Origin: Ashinkailepas kermadecensis
Taxonomy: Eukaryota > Arthropoda > Thecostraca > Neolepadidae
NCBI GenBank assembly: GCA_034440615.1
Contig: JAOTOM010002297.1
Location: forward strand, 33,520-97,519
Length of the DNA stretch: 64,000 nt
Direction of reading: 5' to 3'
Made by a program: the position numbers and the translations under genes. Of this stretch, positions 34,258 to 45,147 are shown in pieces (positions within the stretch are counted from its first letter, which is position 1; each line of letters opens with the position of its first letter). The notes below the pieces were generated by a model, which saw only the letters and a program-made list of their open reading frames with translations, ran no database searches and was not told where the DNA came from.

Positions 34258-34633
34258 CACGGGGAAAAAACCTTACCGAACGAAACCTAAATAAACACGC
34301 AGAACAAAGGGAACGGAAATACTACGACGATGTAAATGGAGTCGGACGACGGGTGTCACCCCACAAGAGAACGAAATGAGAAAAAAGAGCGACGGGTGTC
34401 GCCGCACGAAAATGAAAAATAGAAAAACTGCAATAACAAGCAGTCAGACGCGCCAAAAATATGGCACGGCGGAGTAGTCAGCGGGCTCTGGTCAAGTGCA
34501 GGCCAATAGTACTGAACACTCCATGGCGCCCGGCTTTGTTTGTTTGTGTTGTTGGAATAGGCGCTTCGGCCTCCTAAGGTCATTTCGCGCCGTTGATATA
34601 AAATGAATAAGGTATTAAATCGCAAAAGTCAGT

Positions 34634-37600
34634 CTATAATTCCTGGAACAATTTGGTTTCTCGTATAAAAATGAAAAGTAGCTTGATAAGAAATGGGTGG
34701 TCGTCCCTCAACAATGAGGGCAAAGAGAATGGAATGTTGTGTTTGTGGCAGTAATCGATAAGTTGTTTTCTGGGCCCATGGTGTTGCGGGCAGTGTCGTA
34801 ATATATGTAGGAATGTAATATGAGTGTTACATGATGGGCATGAAGACCGAGGTGAAGCAGAATAAATAAATATATGTGTGAGGTAAGTGTGTCCTATGCG
34901 GATGCCCGATAGGACTTTTTCTTCGTGGCGGTTGATTAGAAATGATGGCGTCCGAATATCGATGACTGGTTTAATGCTCCGTAATTGCGTATAGTTTGTG
35001 CTTTGTGTCCAGGTTTGGTTCCAAAAATGCCGAATGTTCTGTCGTATTGTTGATTTAATGGCGTCAACATGTGGTGGGATTTCTGTGATGTGTGGTAATT
35101 GTAAGGGTTCTTTTGCGAGATGATCTGCTTCCTCGTTTCCTGGGATGTCGCAGTGACTGGGCACCGACAAAAAACGGACCTTCATTCCCATCGAATGAAG
35201 TGTTCCTAGTGCTTCATAAATAGAAATATGGCAATGATGTGAAAGGGAAAGTGACGAAGGAGATTGTAAAATGGATTTGGAGTCCGAACAAATGACGATG
35301 CTGCGCATGGGGTGGCAGGGAAAACGGTTGCGAATATAACGGAGGCCAATGAGGATGGCATGTAATTCAGCGATGAAAATTGATGTTCCGTCTGGTAATC
35401 GATGTTGTTTTTGTATGTTCCCGAAACTATTGCATTGCCTGTAAGGTTAGCGTTTTTAGAACCGTCAGTAAAAACGAAAGGTTCGTGGTGATAACGAGCC
35501 CGAAATTTGTGAAATTTTTGTTTAGTATATTCGGGGCAAAGCTGTGATTTTGGAGTGGTGGTGAGATACAGAATGTGTCGCTCGGCTATTTGCCACGGTG
35601 GTGTAGCTGGTGGAGAAATAGAAGTAATGCGTGGAATAGTGAAATGAATTTGTTCAGAAAATGTTTTGATTGGAGAAGCTATAGTGAGACCAGTTTGCCT
35701 TTCGGCTGGACCTAGATAATCATGATGTAAATTTGGGAGAATTTGCAATGACGCGTGTGTGGGGTGGTTTGCGTGAAATTGAATGTTGGAGGCGTACCTA
35801 AGTGTTTGCTGCATTCTACGGAGAGCTAGTGGAGGAATTTCGGATTCTGCTTGTAAAGAAGTAATGGGCGAAGTAGTCATTGCACCGAGTGCGATACGGA
35901 TACATTTATTTTGAATGGTGTCTAAAATGTGTAAGGAGGATGGGCTGGCACCAGCATAGACTACTTAGCCGTATTCAATGATGGGGAGCACTAAGGATTT
36001 ATATAGTTTTAAAAGAGTGTGACGATCGGCTCCCAATTGGGTGGATGTAATGCAGCGAAATCAATTTAGTCGCTGAAAACATCTGTTCTGGACGTGTTTC
36101 ATGTGTTTATGCATTACGATAAAAACATGCCCGCCTACGATAAAAACAACACCAAGAAATTTAAATGAATGTGCAAAAGATATCTAGTTTTTCCCGAGGT
36201 AAAGCTGTGTTTCTGGGTTTGGACAGCGAGTGCATTTGCTAAAAATCATGGTTGCAGATTTTGGAGCCGAAAAATTAAATCCGTACTTCATGGACCATTA
36301 GTGCATCCTGTTTAGGGCATTTTGAGGCCGAATCAAACAATTTTCGTAATTTCTGTCCGAGTACCAAATTGCACTATTGTCGGCGAAAATAGAATACGAT
36401 ACATTTACTGGCATGTCGGCGAAAAGGTCGTTAATGATGATGTTAAACATAATGGTTTGATATGGTTTGAAAACCATATCGACATGGTTTGAAAACCATA
36501 TCATAAGCTTTGCTAATGTCTAAAAATATTGCGACAGTGTGTTCATGTTTTTTTGTAGCCTAGGCGGATGTCTGTCTCTAACCGAATAAGATGATCTATG
36601 GTACTGCGTTCTCGCCGAAAACCACATTGAAAGGGAGATAGAAGTGAAGTTGTTTCTAGGTGCCATGTCAATCTTTTAATAACCATACGTTCAAAAATTT
36701 TTTTTTTTAAGTTTTAATAGGGTCTTTGGGGGGTTTTAAAAAGGGGGAAAAAGAAATTTTTTTTCTTGGGTGATTTGACATAATGAAGTTAAATAAACAA
36801 CTGGTGAGTGCAATGGGTCGAAAATTTGTGGGTTTATTATGGTCTTTGCCGGGTTTTGAAATAGGGACAATGATAGCTTGTTTCCATGCTTCAGGAAGGA
36901 CATGATTTGACCATAATGAATTAAATGTGTCTGAGATGCATTGTTTGGTGTGGTCAGATAAATGTCGAAAGACGGAATAATGCAATTTGTCAGGCCCTAC
37001 TGAAGTGTTACCGGCGGAGGAAATGGCATTCTGCAGTTCGGAAAGTTGAAAACAAGTATTGTAGTCCGCCGTATTGTCGGATTGAAAGAGTTCGAGATTG
37101 GTGTGAAAAGTGTGTTGTGCATTTGGTAGGAAATTATGTCGGTAGTTCTCATCAGAGCTATTGTGGTCTATGGTATCAGCTATGGTATTCACGATGGTTT
37201 GTGGGTCTGTAATGGTGATATTGTGGATTTTGAGGGCCGGTAGAGATTTAAATTGGGACCGTCCGGACAGCCGTCGGATTAATTGCCGTATTTTACTTAA
37301 AGGTGTTTGAAATGTGAGCTGCTGTAAATATAAGGTCCATGAACGGCGCTTAGCATCGCGAATGATGCGGCACGTTCGCGGTTACGGAGGATTAAATTTT
37401 CTTGATCGGGATATAATAATTTCAAAATGCTCTTTTTCTTACGGCAATGGCTTTTGAAATTTCTTCACACCACCAAGGTACTGGCTTTCTTTTTGTGAAT
37501 GGTTTGGTAAGTGGAATAGTCGTGGAAGCTGCCTCGAAAAGTATATTTGTGAGTGAGTTGATGTTTTCGACGGCAGAAATGTTGGGGTTGTATTGAATAC

Positions 37601-38360
37601 GTGAAAGTTCCTGAAATGTTGTCCAATCTGCCTTCGAAATTTTCCGGGGGGGTTAAAGCTGGGTGTGGTATCTGTCGCAGTTGAAAATGTGGGTGTTAAT
37701 TTCATGGAGTAGTGATCGCTGTCATGAATGTCTGTGTCAATGTTCCAGTCAAGATTATTGGCCAGGGTCGGAGAGCATATTGATAAATCAATAGCTGTTT
37801 CTATATTATGTCCAAGGTGAAAAAAAGTTGGTTCTCTGGTGTTAAGTAGTACTAAATTATGCCGGTCTAAAATGTGTTCAATGATGTGGCCGCGAGTGTC
37901 TTCATGTGTACGTGCTTTATCCCAGGTTGGACTATGTGCATTAAAGTCTCCAAGTAATATGAAAGGTTCTTTAAATGTGCTATAAGGTTTTCTAATTGTG
38001 TCAAAAGATGTGTGTTATCTGTGTGTGGTGGAATATAAATGGACCTTACATTTATATTCCTAGCATGTAAACGTAGAGTACAAGGTATTGCTTGTAAAGG
38101 TGAATTAAGTGTAATTTGTGTAGGTGTAAAATCATTGTTGATGTAAAGTGCTGTACCGCCACTGCGATGAGGACCACGGACCTCGTCGTGACGGTACAGC
38201 GAGTAATTGAAAAGATTGAAATTATATGTATCGGTTGGTAAGAATCGGGTTTCCTGTAGTGCAATAAGAATCGGAGTGAGTAAACTAAAGAAAGACATCA
38301 TTTCTGCTCATTTGGAACTTAAACTACGGCAGTTCCATTGCATAAATATGGACATTTGTG
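34634..38360 (-). pseudogene. LINE copy 3 ORF2 remnants: endonuclease, RT, RNase H
   Basis: Broken minus-strand frames encode endonuclease (38301-37867), reverse transcriptase (37192-36707, SSAGNTSVGPDKLHYS; 36504-36298, with FADN replacing the catalytic FADD) and a fairly long RNase H region (35880-34634; YHHEPFVFTDGSKNAN, VICSDSKS, LSVPSHCDIPGNEEADHL). The C-terminal Cys/His cluster SCPSCNTHITFLHILRHC is present. An extra run of poor-quality-looking T/A/G homopolymers occurs near 36700-36760. Confidence 0.8.
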
Positions 38361-38556
38361 AAAATAAAGTTCATATTTGTCGGCACCTTTTGGTGTCTGG
38401 CGCAGCCACGATTGCAGCTCGAGCGGACATGTGGGTTGAGTGCGTCCGGCGGCGGTTGACCCGCGTGAGCCGTTCGACCGACCGGTGACCTTGACAAGGT
38501 CACGGCGGCCGGCCACTGCCGCGGGGATGCCGGCCCGCTGGAATGTGTCGGTCGGG

Positions 38557-39868
38557 TCACGTGGCCGCCAGCCGGCACTGGACGCGTCGGGCTTGATCGG
38601 CGGCCCACCGAAGTGGCACGTATTTCCCCAGCAGCCGAATGGCTGCGGGGCTGGCATTCCTTGTGGAATTTGCCTGAGTGTGTGGAGCCGGAGTGGTCTT
38701 TGTGTTGGGAGCCACGGTGTTTTGTGTCGGTGTGGTCAGTGGTGTGAGTTTTTTAAGTGGAGCTAAGCCGGGAATGATGTCGGTTTGCATTGAAGTAGAA
38801 GTGGTGTTGACGCGAGGGGTGGGGGGAGCAATGCTGGTCGCCTGTGCGAACGTTTGGGAGGAGGGGGAGGTGGCCTCGACAGACCGCCGGGCCTGGGGGT
38901 AGGACACTCCGGTCGTGGCCTTGACGGCGCAAACCTCTTTCTCCCGTCGCCAGACTGGACAGAGGTTGGAAGTGGTGAGGTGGTCGGATGTGTTGCAGCT
39001 GAGGCAGTGGGCAGGCTTTGAACAGGTGGAATCATGATGAGGTGGTTCACCACACTTCGGGCAGCGGGCTGTTTGGCGACACGTCTTACTGCCATGCCCG
39101 AAGCGCTGGCAATTGAAACAGCGGAGGGGATTGGGAATAAATACTCGGACTTGGTATCGGATGTAACCGGAGAGGAGAGTCTTGGGAAGAGTGGTAGAGT
39201 TGAAGGTGAGGACAAGGAGGCTTGTATCCAGTTTCTGGCCGTCTTTAAAGGAGGTGATTCGGTGGACGTGGGTCACCCCCTCCGGCCTGAGCTCCGCCTG
39301 GATATCCGCTTCGGACATGAAGCGGTGCTCCGGCGCGAAGACGGTGCCCTTGGTGGAGTTGCGGTTGGAGTGGAGTGATATGGTGACGGATTTACCAGAA
39401 AATGTGGTGGTACGAAGGAGGGCTTTGGTCTGGGCTCGGGTTTGAGTTTTGATTACAAGGGTTCCGTTGGAAGGGGCCTCGATATCAGGATTGGCTAAGG
39501 AGCAGATGGAGAGGAGTTGTTTGGTCGGCCAGAAAACGTTAATACGGCGGAAGGAAACGGATTCCTCGACAGGCTTGACTACTATGAAAGAGCCAGCACT
39601 GTCGAGGTAGGGTTCGATGAGATCAGATTGGGATGGCGTGGTCTGGTTAGGGCGTGGGTCTGTGGCGTGAAGAGTGATGGTCTGGTCGGAATTGGGAGGC
39701 GAGGTCTTGGTACGAGTGGGGGTCGGTGAGAAACAAAGGTCTTCCATGGCGTCGTCCAAAGGAATTGTCCGGCGCGAGTCATCAACGGTGGTACCGAGAG
39801 GTGGGACATCACGTGCAGAGTCCGGGGTCGCGCGATGGTCGTCAGGTGTAGCGAGTGGTGGAAATTCC
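38557..39868 (-). CDS. LINE copy 3 ORF1, zinc-knuckle protein
   Basis: An uninterrupted frame of about 437 element-derived codons starts at EFPPLATPDDH and ends at 38557. It carries three Cys/His clusters (CFNCQRFGHGSKTC, CPKCGEPPHHDSTC, CLSCNTSDHLTTSNLC). The open frame extends upstream to an ATG at 39927 in flanking DNA, adding about 20 residues (MSMKVAVIYVFLINVVVL) that look like a signal peptide but do not belong to the LINE. This is the best-preserved ORF1 of the three. Confidence 0.8.
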
Positions 39869-40578
39869 GTCGTCAACACCACTACATTAATTAAAAAAAC
39901 ATATATTACTGCAACTTTCATCGACATCCACTTCGCAATTGTTGAGATCGTCCACCGGGCAAAAAAGTGGGCATTTTAGACCCTCCCGATTTATACCCGT
40001 TGTTTCAAGCCTGCTTAGCTGGAGTTTGAGTTGGTAAATTTTGCTAATATTGAGTGACATTCGACTGATTAGCATTATGTACCTAGTCAGGAGTTGTGAA
40101 TTGCCTGACAAAGCCTGCGAAGCCAGGGTAGCGGTTGGACACGAATGATGCCGTGCCAGTCACGGCAGATAGCATTTACTATTCACATTGGCATGTCAGT
40201 TCTAGGGTACCTAGGTGCCGATGGCTAAAGGCAGGGATGTGGCTTCGTATGCTTTTTGGACGGTAATGGTCCCCCAATGTTGACTGTTTCCCCCAAAAAA
40301 TTAAAGTTTTAATAGGAGGCCCTATGTGGTATGCCCCCAATCTATTTGTGTCCACCCATTGCTTTCATGTATGTATTGTGCCCTTCCAATAATTTCGAGA
40401 AACCTACACCTATGGCTACAAGCCTGAAAAGGAAAGAAGCAAAAGGGATGGATCAAATATGACCATGCTAATAAATTAGGTTTGTACCTGGTGACAAGTG
40501 GGAATCAAATCATGAACAATCTACAAACAATTGTGAGAACTTGACATGATGTGGCATCTGATGTGGTAAGATAGGCTG
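39869..40578. other. AT-rich anonymous DNA with a dispersed repeat
   Basis: No gene is supported. The part near 40330-40420 (CCCATTGCTTTCATGTATG, then CCAATAATTTCGAGAAA) is related to 60400-60470, marking a dispersed repeat of unknown class. Confidence 0.5.
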
Positions 40579-41690
40579 GTGTATTTGTGCTTTAAGGTGT
40601 TTTGTAAATCATTGAAAGTGTTTTCCCATGAAATAGTTATGAACATGACTAAGATGATTCGACGACTCAATTTTCTGCAAATGCTTCCTTTTCAGCTGCA
40701 AAGCAAAATAACACAAAAAGGGGTTAGATTGGGTAGTATAACATAAAATTGTTCACAAAGTGACATGGAACTTAGCCTAAACACTTTTTTTAAGAGAAAG
40801 AAATCCGGAAAATATGTGGAAAAATGTAGACTATTTCCTTCCCTCAAAATTATCAAACTTAAAAAGAAAGCCTGGTCCAGCCTAACCTAATACAGCCAAG
40901 GTATTATTGTGCTTTAAGGTTTTCACAAGACAAGCTTTGCGCATATTTTGCCTCCATCAAGCAAACAAATGGTTAGGCTAGGTTAGTTTATGTTTTGTAA
41001 GCTATAAAATGTGAAAATATTTGAGTATAGAATCCCCCAAAAATATAAAAGGGAATTGTTTGTTTTCAAAAACATGCTAATTTGGGTTGATTAGTTGCTA
41101 CATGCTTAATTATGGTAGATTAGGGTAGGCTTTGTTTTTATTTGGATAATTTTAGGAAAGTAACTGGTTTTAAATTATTCAACTTCTTCATATGTTTATT
41201 TTTGTTCTCCAAAGGGAGGTTAGGCTAGGTTAGGTTAGGTTATGTTGCATTTTTTGTTTTAGTTTGTAAACCTTACTTGTTATGCTCTGTTCCCTAGCAA
41301 AGCCCCTTTTTGGTGTTAGTTTACTCACAAACTGAAAAGTAAGCATTTGTGCAGAAAATGAGTATTCTCATTATATTGGTCACATTCATAACCATTGCAT
41401 TTGGAATATAAATTCCAAAAAATCATAAAACACTTTAAAGCACCTGACCTCCTTTCGACCTTTAAAGCACTTTCGCCTTGCCTGACCTCCTTTCGAAGGA
41501 AAGTAAGTTCCATTTTTGACAATGTTAAAAATCGTAATTTTCCAAAACTAGTATAAATCTACTTCTCTAAAAATATAATCTAACCTAACCTAGCAAAACC
41601 TAACCTCTTCGTTTGCTCTATGAAGGTAAAATGTGTGTAAAACTTGTCGGGTGACCACCTTAAAGCACGATTATACTGATGGGCTTGTGC
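40579..41690. repeat. Nested inverted repeats with GTGCTTTAAGG ends
   Basis: Two forward copies of GTGCTTTAAGG-type ends (about 40593 and 40910) face two reverse copies (about 41455 and 41670). The inner left arm (about 40905-41000) pairs over about 90 bp with the right arm (about 41580-41690), including GCAAAC and GGTTAGG segments. The outer left arm pairs with 41420-41456. This looks like MITEs of one family, one nested in or joined to another. TA precedes the inner ends, but the target duplication is not certain. Short TTAGGT runs are present. Confidence 0.55.
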
Positions 41691-42110
41691 CAGATTGTAT
41701 GGTACTGCAATTAATCGTTTGGTTGGTTAATGTCTAAGCGGAATGGTTCTTAAGCTGCTACTTTTGGAGAGGTCTGGGTTTGCTGTTAGGGTTGGCATGG
41801 TTCCTCCAACATGTTTTTTAACCTTTATTACCATGGTTTTATCTGTCAGGAGCAAACTAGCTTTGTCGGTATTTTTTACTTGAAAACCCGATGTGGCATG
41901 TCGAGAGAAGTGTGCTTGAGAAGTATGCTTCTACAACGTAGAAACACATTTCTTGGCGCGATACAGACGATGTGACAATTTATTTCTGCCGCAATTGCTG
42001 ACTTTAGTTGGCAGCCAACTACTGGGCGAGGGATGATGATCCCTCGCCGACACCGCAGAACCCGTTGGCAGATAAATTAAACCCGTTGGCATCCACCTGA
42101 TGACCTGGAG
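41691..42110. other. Anonymous sequence upstream of the old BEL element
   Basis: An LTR and leader are expected here if the plus-strand BEL element were complete, but nothing matching its 3' region at 57.05-57.46 kb was seen. The 5' end of the element is probably lost. Confidence 0.4.
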
Positions 42111-44119
42111 AGGGTGATTAGGCTTCAAAATGAACAGACACAAGCTGTGCTGTCCCAAGCTCAGCGTAGTTTGCTCCCTGTTGCGGAAATCTCTAGCTTC
42201 AGTGGAGATGTGACACTCTTTCGGTCCTTCATGAGGGTATTTGATAACAAAATCGCAAACAGTATCTATGGTTCTGAGGAGAAGTTGTTTTTATCTTGAA
42301 CAGTTCACAACAGAAAACCTCGTGACATTGTTAGAGGATGTTTGCATATGGAAGAAGGGCGAGGATATGATGAAGCGAGGAAGTTGTTGTACCAGCGCTA
42401 TGGCAATGAAGTCAGTGTGGCAGCGGCATACGTTGATAAGATACTCACATGGCCAAACATCAAGGATGAGGACGTGGATAGTTTAGACAGAATTTATATC
42501 ATGCTCAGGAGCTGTTTAACACGCGCTCTGGAGGGCCTCTGAGAATTACGCGCACTGGAGGGGGGGGGATTCCGCCCCCCCTAAGATCTCGGCTCCTAGT
42601 AAAGCTGGAAGAACTAAATTCGCAGGGTGGATGGGCACGGTAGTGAACTCTATTGTGTGCAATTTTCGTGACCTTAGGTCAATATCTTCAAGGTCAAATG
42701 AGGTCAGATTTGCAAAATTTTCCGGTTTTGCGTGGCTTGGCTTGTCATCGTTATGGATCGCTGTGATTGTGTTTAAATGCTAAAAAATGGGCATCAATGA
42801 TGTTTTGGACATTACTAATGATGCAATGCAGATGCTAGACCCAACATTTGACCTCAGGTCACCTATATAGCACCACTTTATCAGGTCAGTTACCTGTTCC
42901 AGTTACCGGAACCGGCCGCCCGCCCGACTGCTCCGTCGGGCAGCTCGGAGCAATCGGCTTCGTGAAGAAGGGAGTGAAGTACATGAATAAAGTATGGAAA
43001 CGCAATGAGAAACAGTACAAATGACAATCAGTAGTGCATTTATGGCAACATTCCAGTTGATCAAGTTTGGTTCCATTAACCTGTCATGAACTTGACCTGA
43101 CTTGACCTTGGTGACCTAAGATGACCTTGAAACTATACAGCATATCAATATGCATCAAACAAGTCGCTAGTGTTGCCTAGAACACTTCCCTTTTGTCAGT
43201 ATACTGGAAGCGCATCAGCGCCGATTTTTGTGGTCTGGCGCTATAACATTTTTTTACTTTAGCGGCCCCTAACTTGAAAAAAATTCCGCCGATTTCCATT
43301 TTTCTTGCTTTAAACGACGCGCCGTTCATTTCTAAGCAGGTACACCGAAAATAGCGTATATCGACCAGTAAAATCTGCAGTTATTTGTGAAAAACCGGAG
43401 GGGTGGGCGGATTTCGCCCCCCCTCCAGTGCGCGTGTTAAACTCTATGACTGGCATGTCCCAGGGCGTTAGAGAAATTGAGCATCCCAGGAACATTCGGA
43501 GGATCGTATTGAAGTTACCCTGGCATATGCAAGACAGGTGTCGTCGTGTCGCCGATAGTGTGAGCATGAGCACAGATGTGTGACCTTTGGCGACCTAGCG
43601 AATTGTGTCGAGGAAGAGTCCAGGATCATGTCCAACCCAGTATTTGGTAGAGATGCTTTTAAGAAAGATGTGGAAGTCGAGAAGCAGTATGTGAAGCCAC
43701 ACAAACAGTTGGTTGGTAGCATCGACGCTGCAGATATTCATGTTCGAGAGCCTTCCGGATCTGCGCCTGCAGCGGGCTCTCCCTTCTGCAGAGGGAATCA
43801 CCTTTTGGAGGATTGCAAGCAACTTTCTGGTAAAGACAAGCAGGTAAAGTTGGACTTTATATGTAAAGGTCGCCGCTGCTTTGGTTGTCTACGAGTGGGC
43901 CACTTCTCGAGTCAATGTAAGGGGAGAAGGACGTGCACCATCTGCAAGGGCAGACACCCGACACTTCTGCATAGGAATCCATTGCAGCTTAGGAAGTCTG
44001 AACGCAATGTTCAGCAGGACAGGGTCAAGCTGGAAGCTGAGGTGAGGACAAGCAGCCCAACAGTAATGGGCATTGGAACCATTTTCAATGAGTGCCTGTT
44101 CTGGGAGTCGCATGTCTAA
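42111..44119 (+). pseudogene. Old BEL gag (DUF1759-like and zinc knuckles), split
   Basis: The N-terminal part (42114-42516) contains the BEL gag landmarks FSGDVTLFRSFMRVF, YDEARKLLYQRYG and VDKILTWPNI, with two compensating frameshifts near 42290 and 42325. A TTAA element follows; gag resumes at 43441 with HPRNIRRIVLKLPW and, after a stop/phase change near 43578, continues as TFGDLANCVEEESR. Zinc-knuckle sequence follows (CRGNHLLEDC, CFGCLRVGHFSSQC, CTICKGRHPTLLH). The gene packages element RNA in living copies; here it is dead. Confidence 0.85.
42520..43436. mobile_element. 917-bp TTAA element inserted in gag
   Basis: TTAA occurs at 42516-42519 and 43437-43440. The left end CACGCGCTCTGGAGGG pairs with the right end, which reads CACGCGCACTGGAGGG on the minus strand. 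The left end also holds a second, better-matching copy of the terminal motif about 25 bp inside. G-run/C-run hairpins sit next to both ends. Eleven AGGTCA/TGACCT hexamers occur inside and no long frame is present. The flanking gag frame is in phase across the site. Confidence 0.9.
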
Positions 44120-45147
44120 CATTCCGGTCAAGGTTAGGTCTAAGTATGGGCAAATCATCAAAACTCACGCTCTGTTAGACAGCGGAAGTTCAGCAACATT
44201 TTGTACGAAGTCCTTATTGGATCAGTTGGGATGCACAAATGCAGTTCCCACCACTCTTGTGATATCTACAGTGCAAGCAAAGGGCGATGAACTGAAAAGC
44301 TCTGTTGTCACTGGACTGGAGGTGGCAGGGCTAAACGAAGACTCCTATCCCTTCCTGTCCCTCCCTCCTGTATACACACTTGCCAAGATCCCCGTTTCTG
44401 TTGATGATATTGCGAAGCAGGAAGATGTCGAGCGGTGGCCGCATCTGTGGAAGTTGTCGCTTCCAAGTCTAGATGCAAATGTCGATCTCATGATAGGCAA
44501 CAACTTCCCCCGAGCATTGGAACCTTGGGATGTTGTTCATGGACCTGTTGAAAATGCGCCATTCGCAATCAAGACTAGATTAGGATGGGTATTTAGCGGA
44601 GCTGTGAAGGACAGAGTGGAAGCAGAGGTGAAGGTCAATCGTGTTCAGGTAGATAACATGTCTCTTGATGAAACTCTGATCAGGATGTATAACGAAGAGT
44701 TCCCAGAAAACTGTGGCATAGATACTAGGGGTCCATCACAGGAGGACCGCATGTGGAAGGCCAAGTTGCAGGAAGATGCCGGAAGGGCACTACGAAATCG
44801 GTCTCCCCTTTTGTAAAAGCGACCCAATCCTGCCCAACAACAGAACATGTGCTCAGCGAAGACTGATTGGCTTAAAAAGGAAGCTTGACAGGGATAAAGA
44901 CTTCTCCAATATGTACGTCAGCTTCATGCAGGACATGCTGGATAAGAAGTATGCTGAGAAGGTTCCTTCAGAAGCCCTAAGTAGAAACGATGGCAAGGTA
45001 TGGTACATTCCACACCACGGTGTTTTCCATCCACGAAAGTCCAAAATTAGAGTTGTATTTGACTGTGCAGCTAGGTTCCGGGATGTTTCGCTTAACGACA
45101 CTCTTCTCACAGGACCAGATATCACAAATTCCTTTATTGACGTACTA
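44073..45147 (+). pseudogene. Old BEL protease and start of reverse transcriptase
   Basis: The frame from 44073 carries the retropepsin motif HALLDSGSSATF and the following LMIGNNFPRALEPWDV region. The start of reverse transcriptase is seen as MYNEEFPENCGI. After a frameshift near 44800, reverse transcriptase continues with KVWYIPHHGVFHP and RVVFDCAARFRDVSLND up to the solo-LTR insertion at 45147. The aspartic protease triad DSG is intact locally, but the polyprotein is broken. Confidence 0.85.

Larger units (their letters stand above)
26492..34534 (-). mobile_element. I-clade-like LINE copy 2, with a nested LINE
   Basis: Copy 2 spans from its 5' end at about 34534 to its 3' tail at about 26492 and includes a 2,334-bp foreign insertion (31536-33869). 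Excluding it, the element is about 5.7 kb, close to the usual I-element size. The 3' UTR carries GCACGAAATGGCCTGAG and ends in a simple A-rich tail that abuts the copy 1 5' end. Both ORFs are present but broken. Confidence 0.8.
34535..39868 (-). mobile_element. I-clade-like LINE copy 3 (5'-truncated)
   Basis: The third copy is truncated at its 5' end near 39868, inside ORF1, and retains its 3' end. The 3' UTR reads GGCGCGAAATGACCTTAGG with an AAACAAACAAA-type tail that abuts the 5' start of copy 2 at 34534/34535. Nucleotide identity with copies 1 and 2 looks to be about 85%, so the array is not a very recent duplication. Confidence 0.8.

Noticed and set aside
41210..41240. Telomere (TTAGG-type) repeat
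   Set aside because: Only a few irregular TTAGGT units inside a MITE-like arm, not a telomeric tract.
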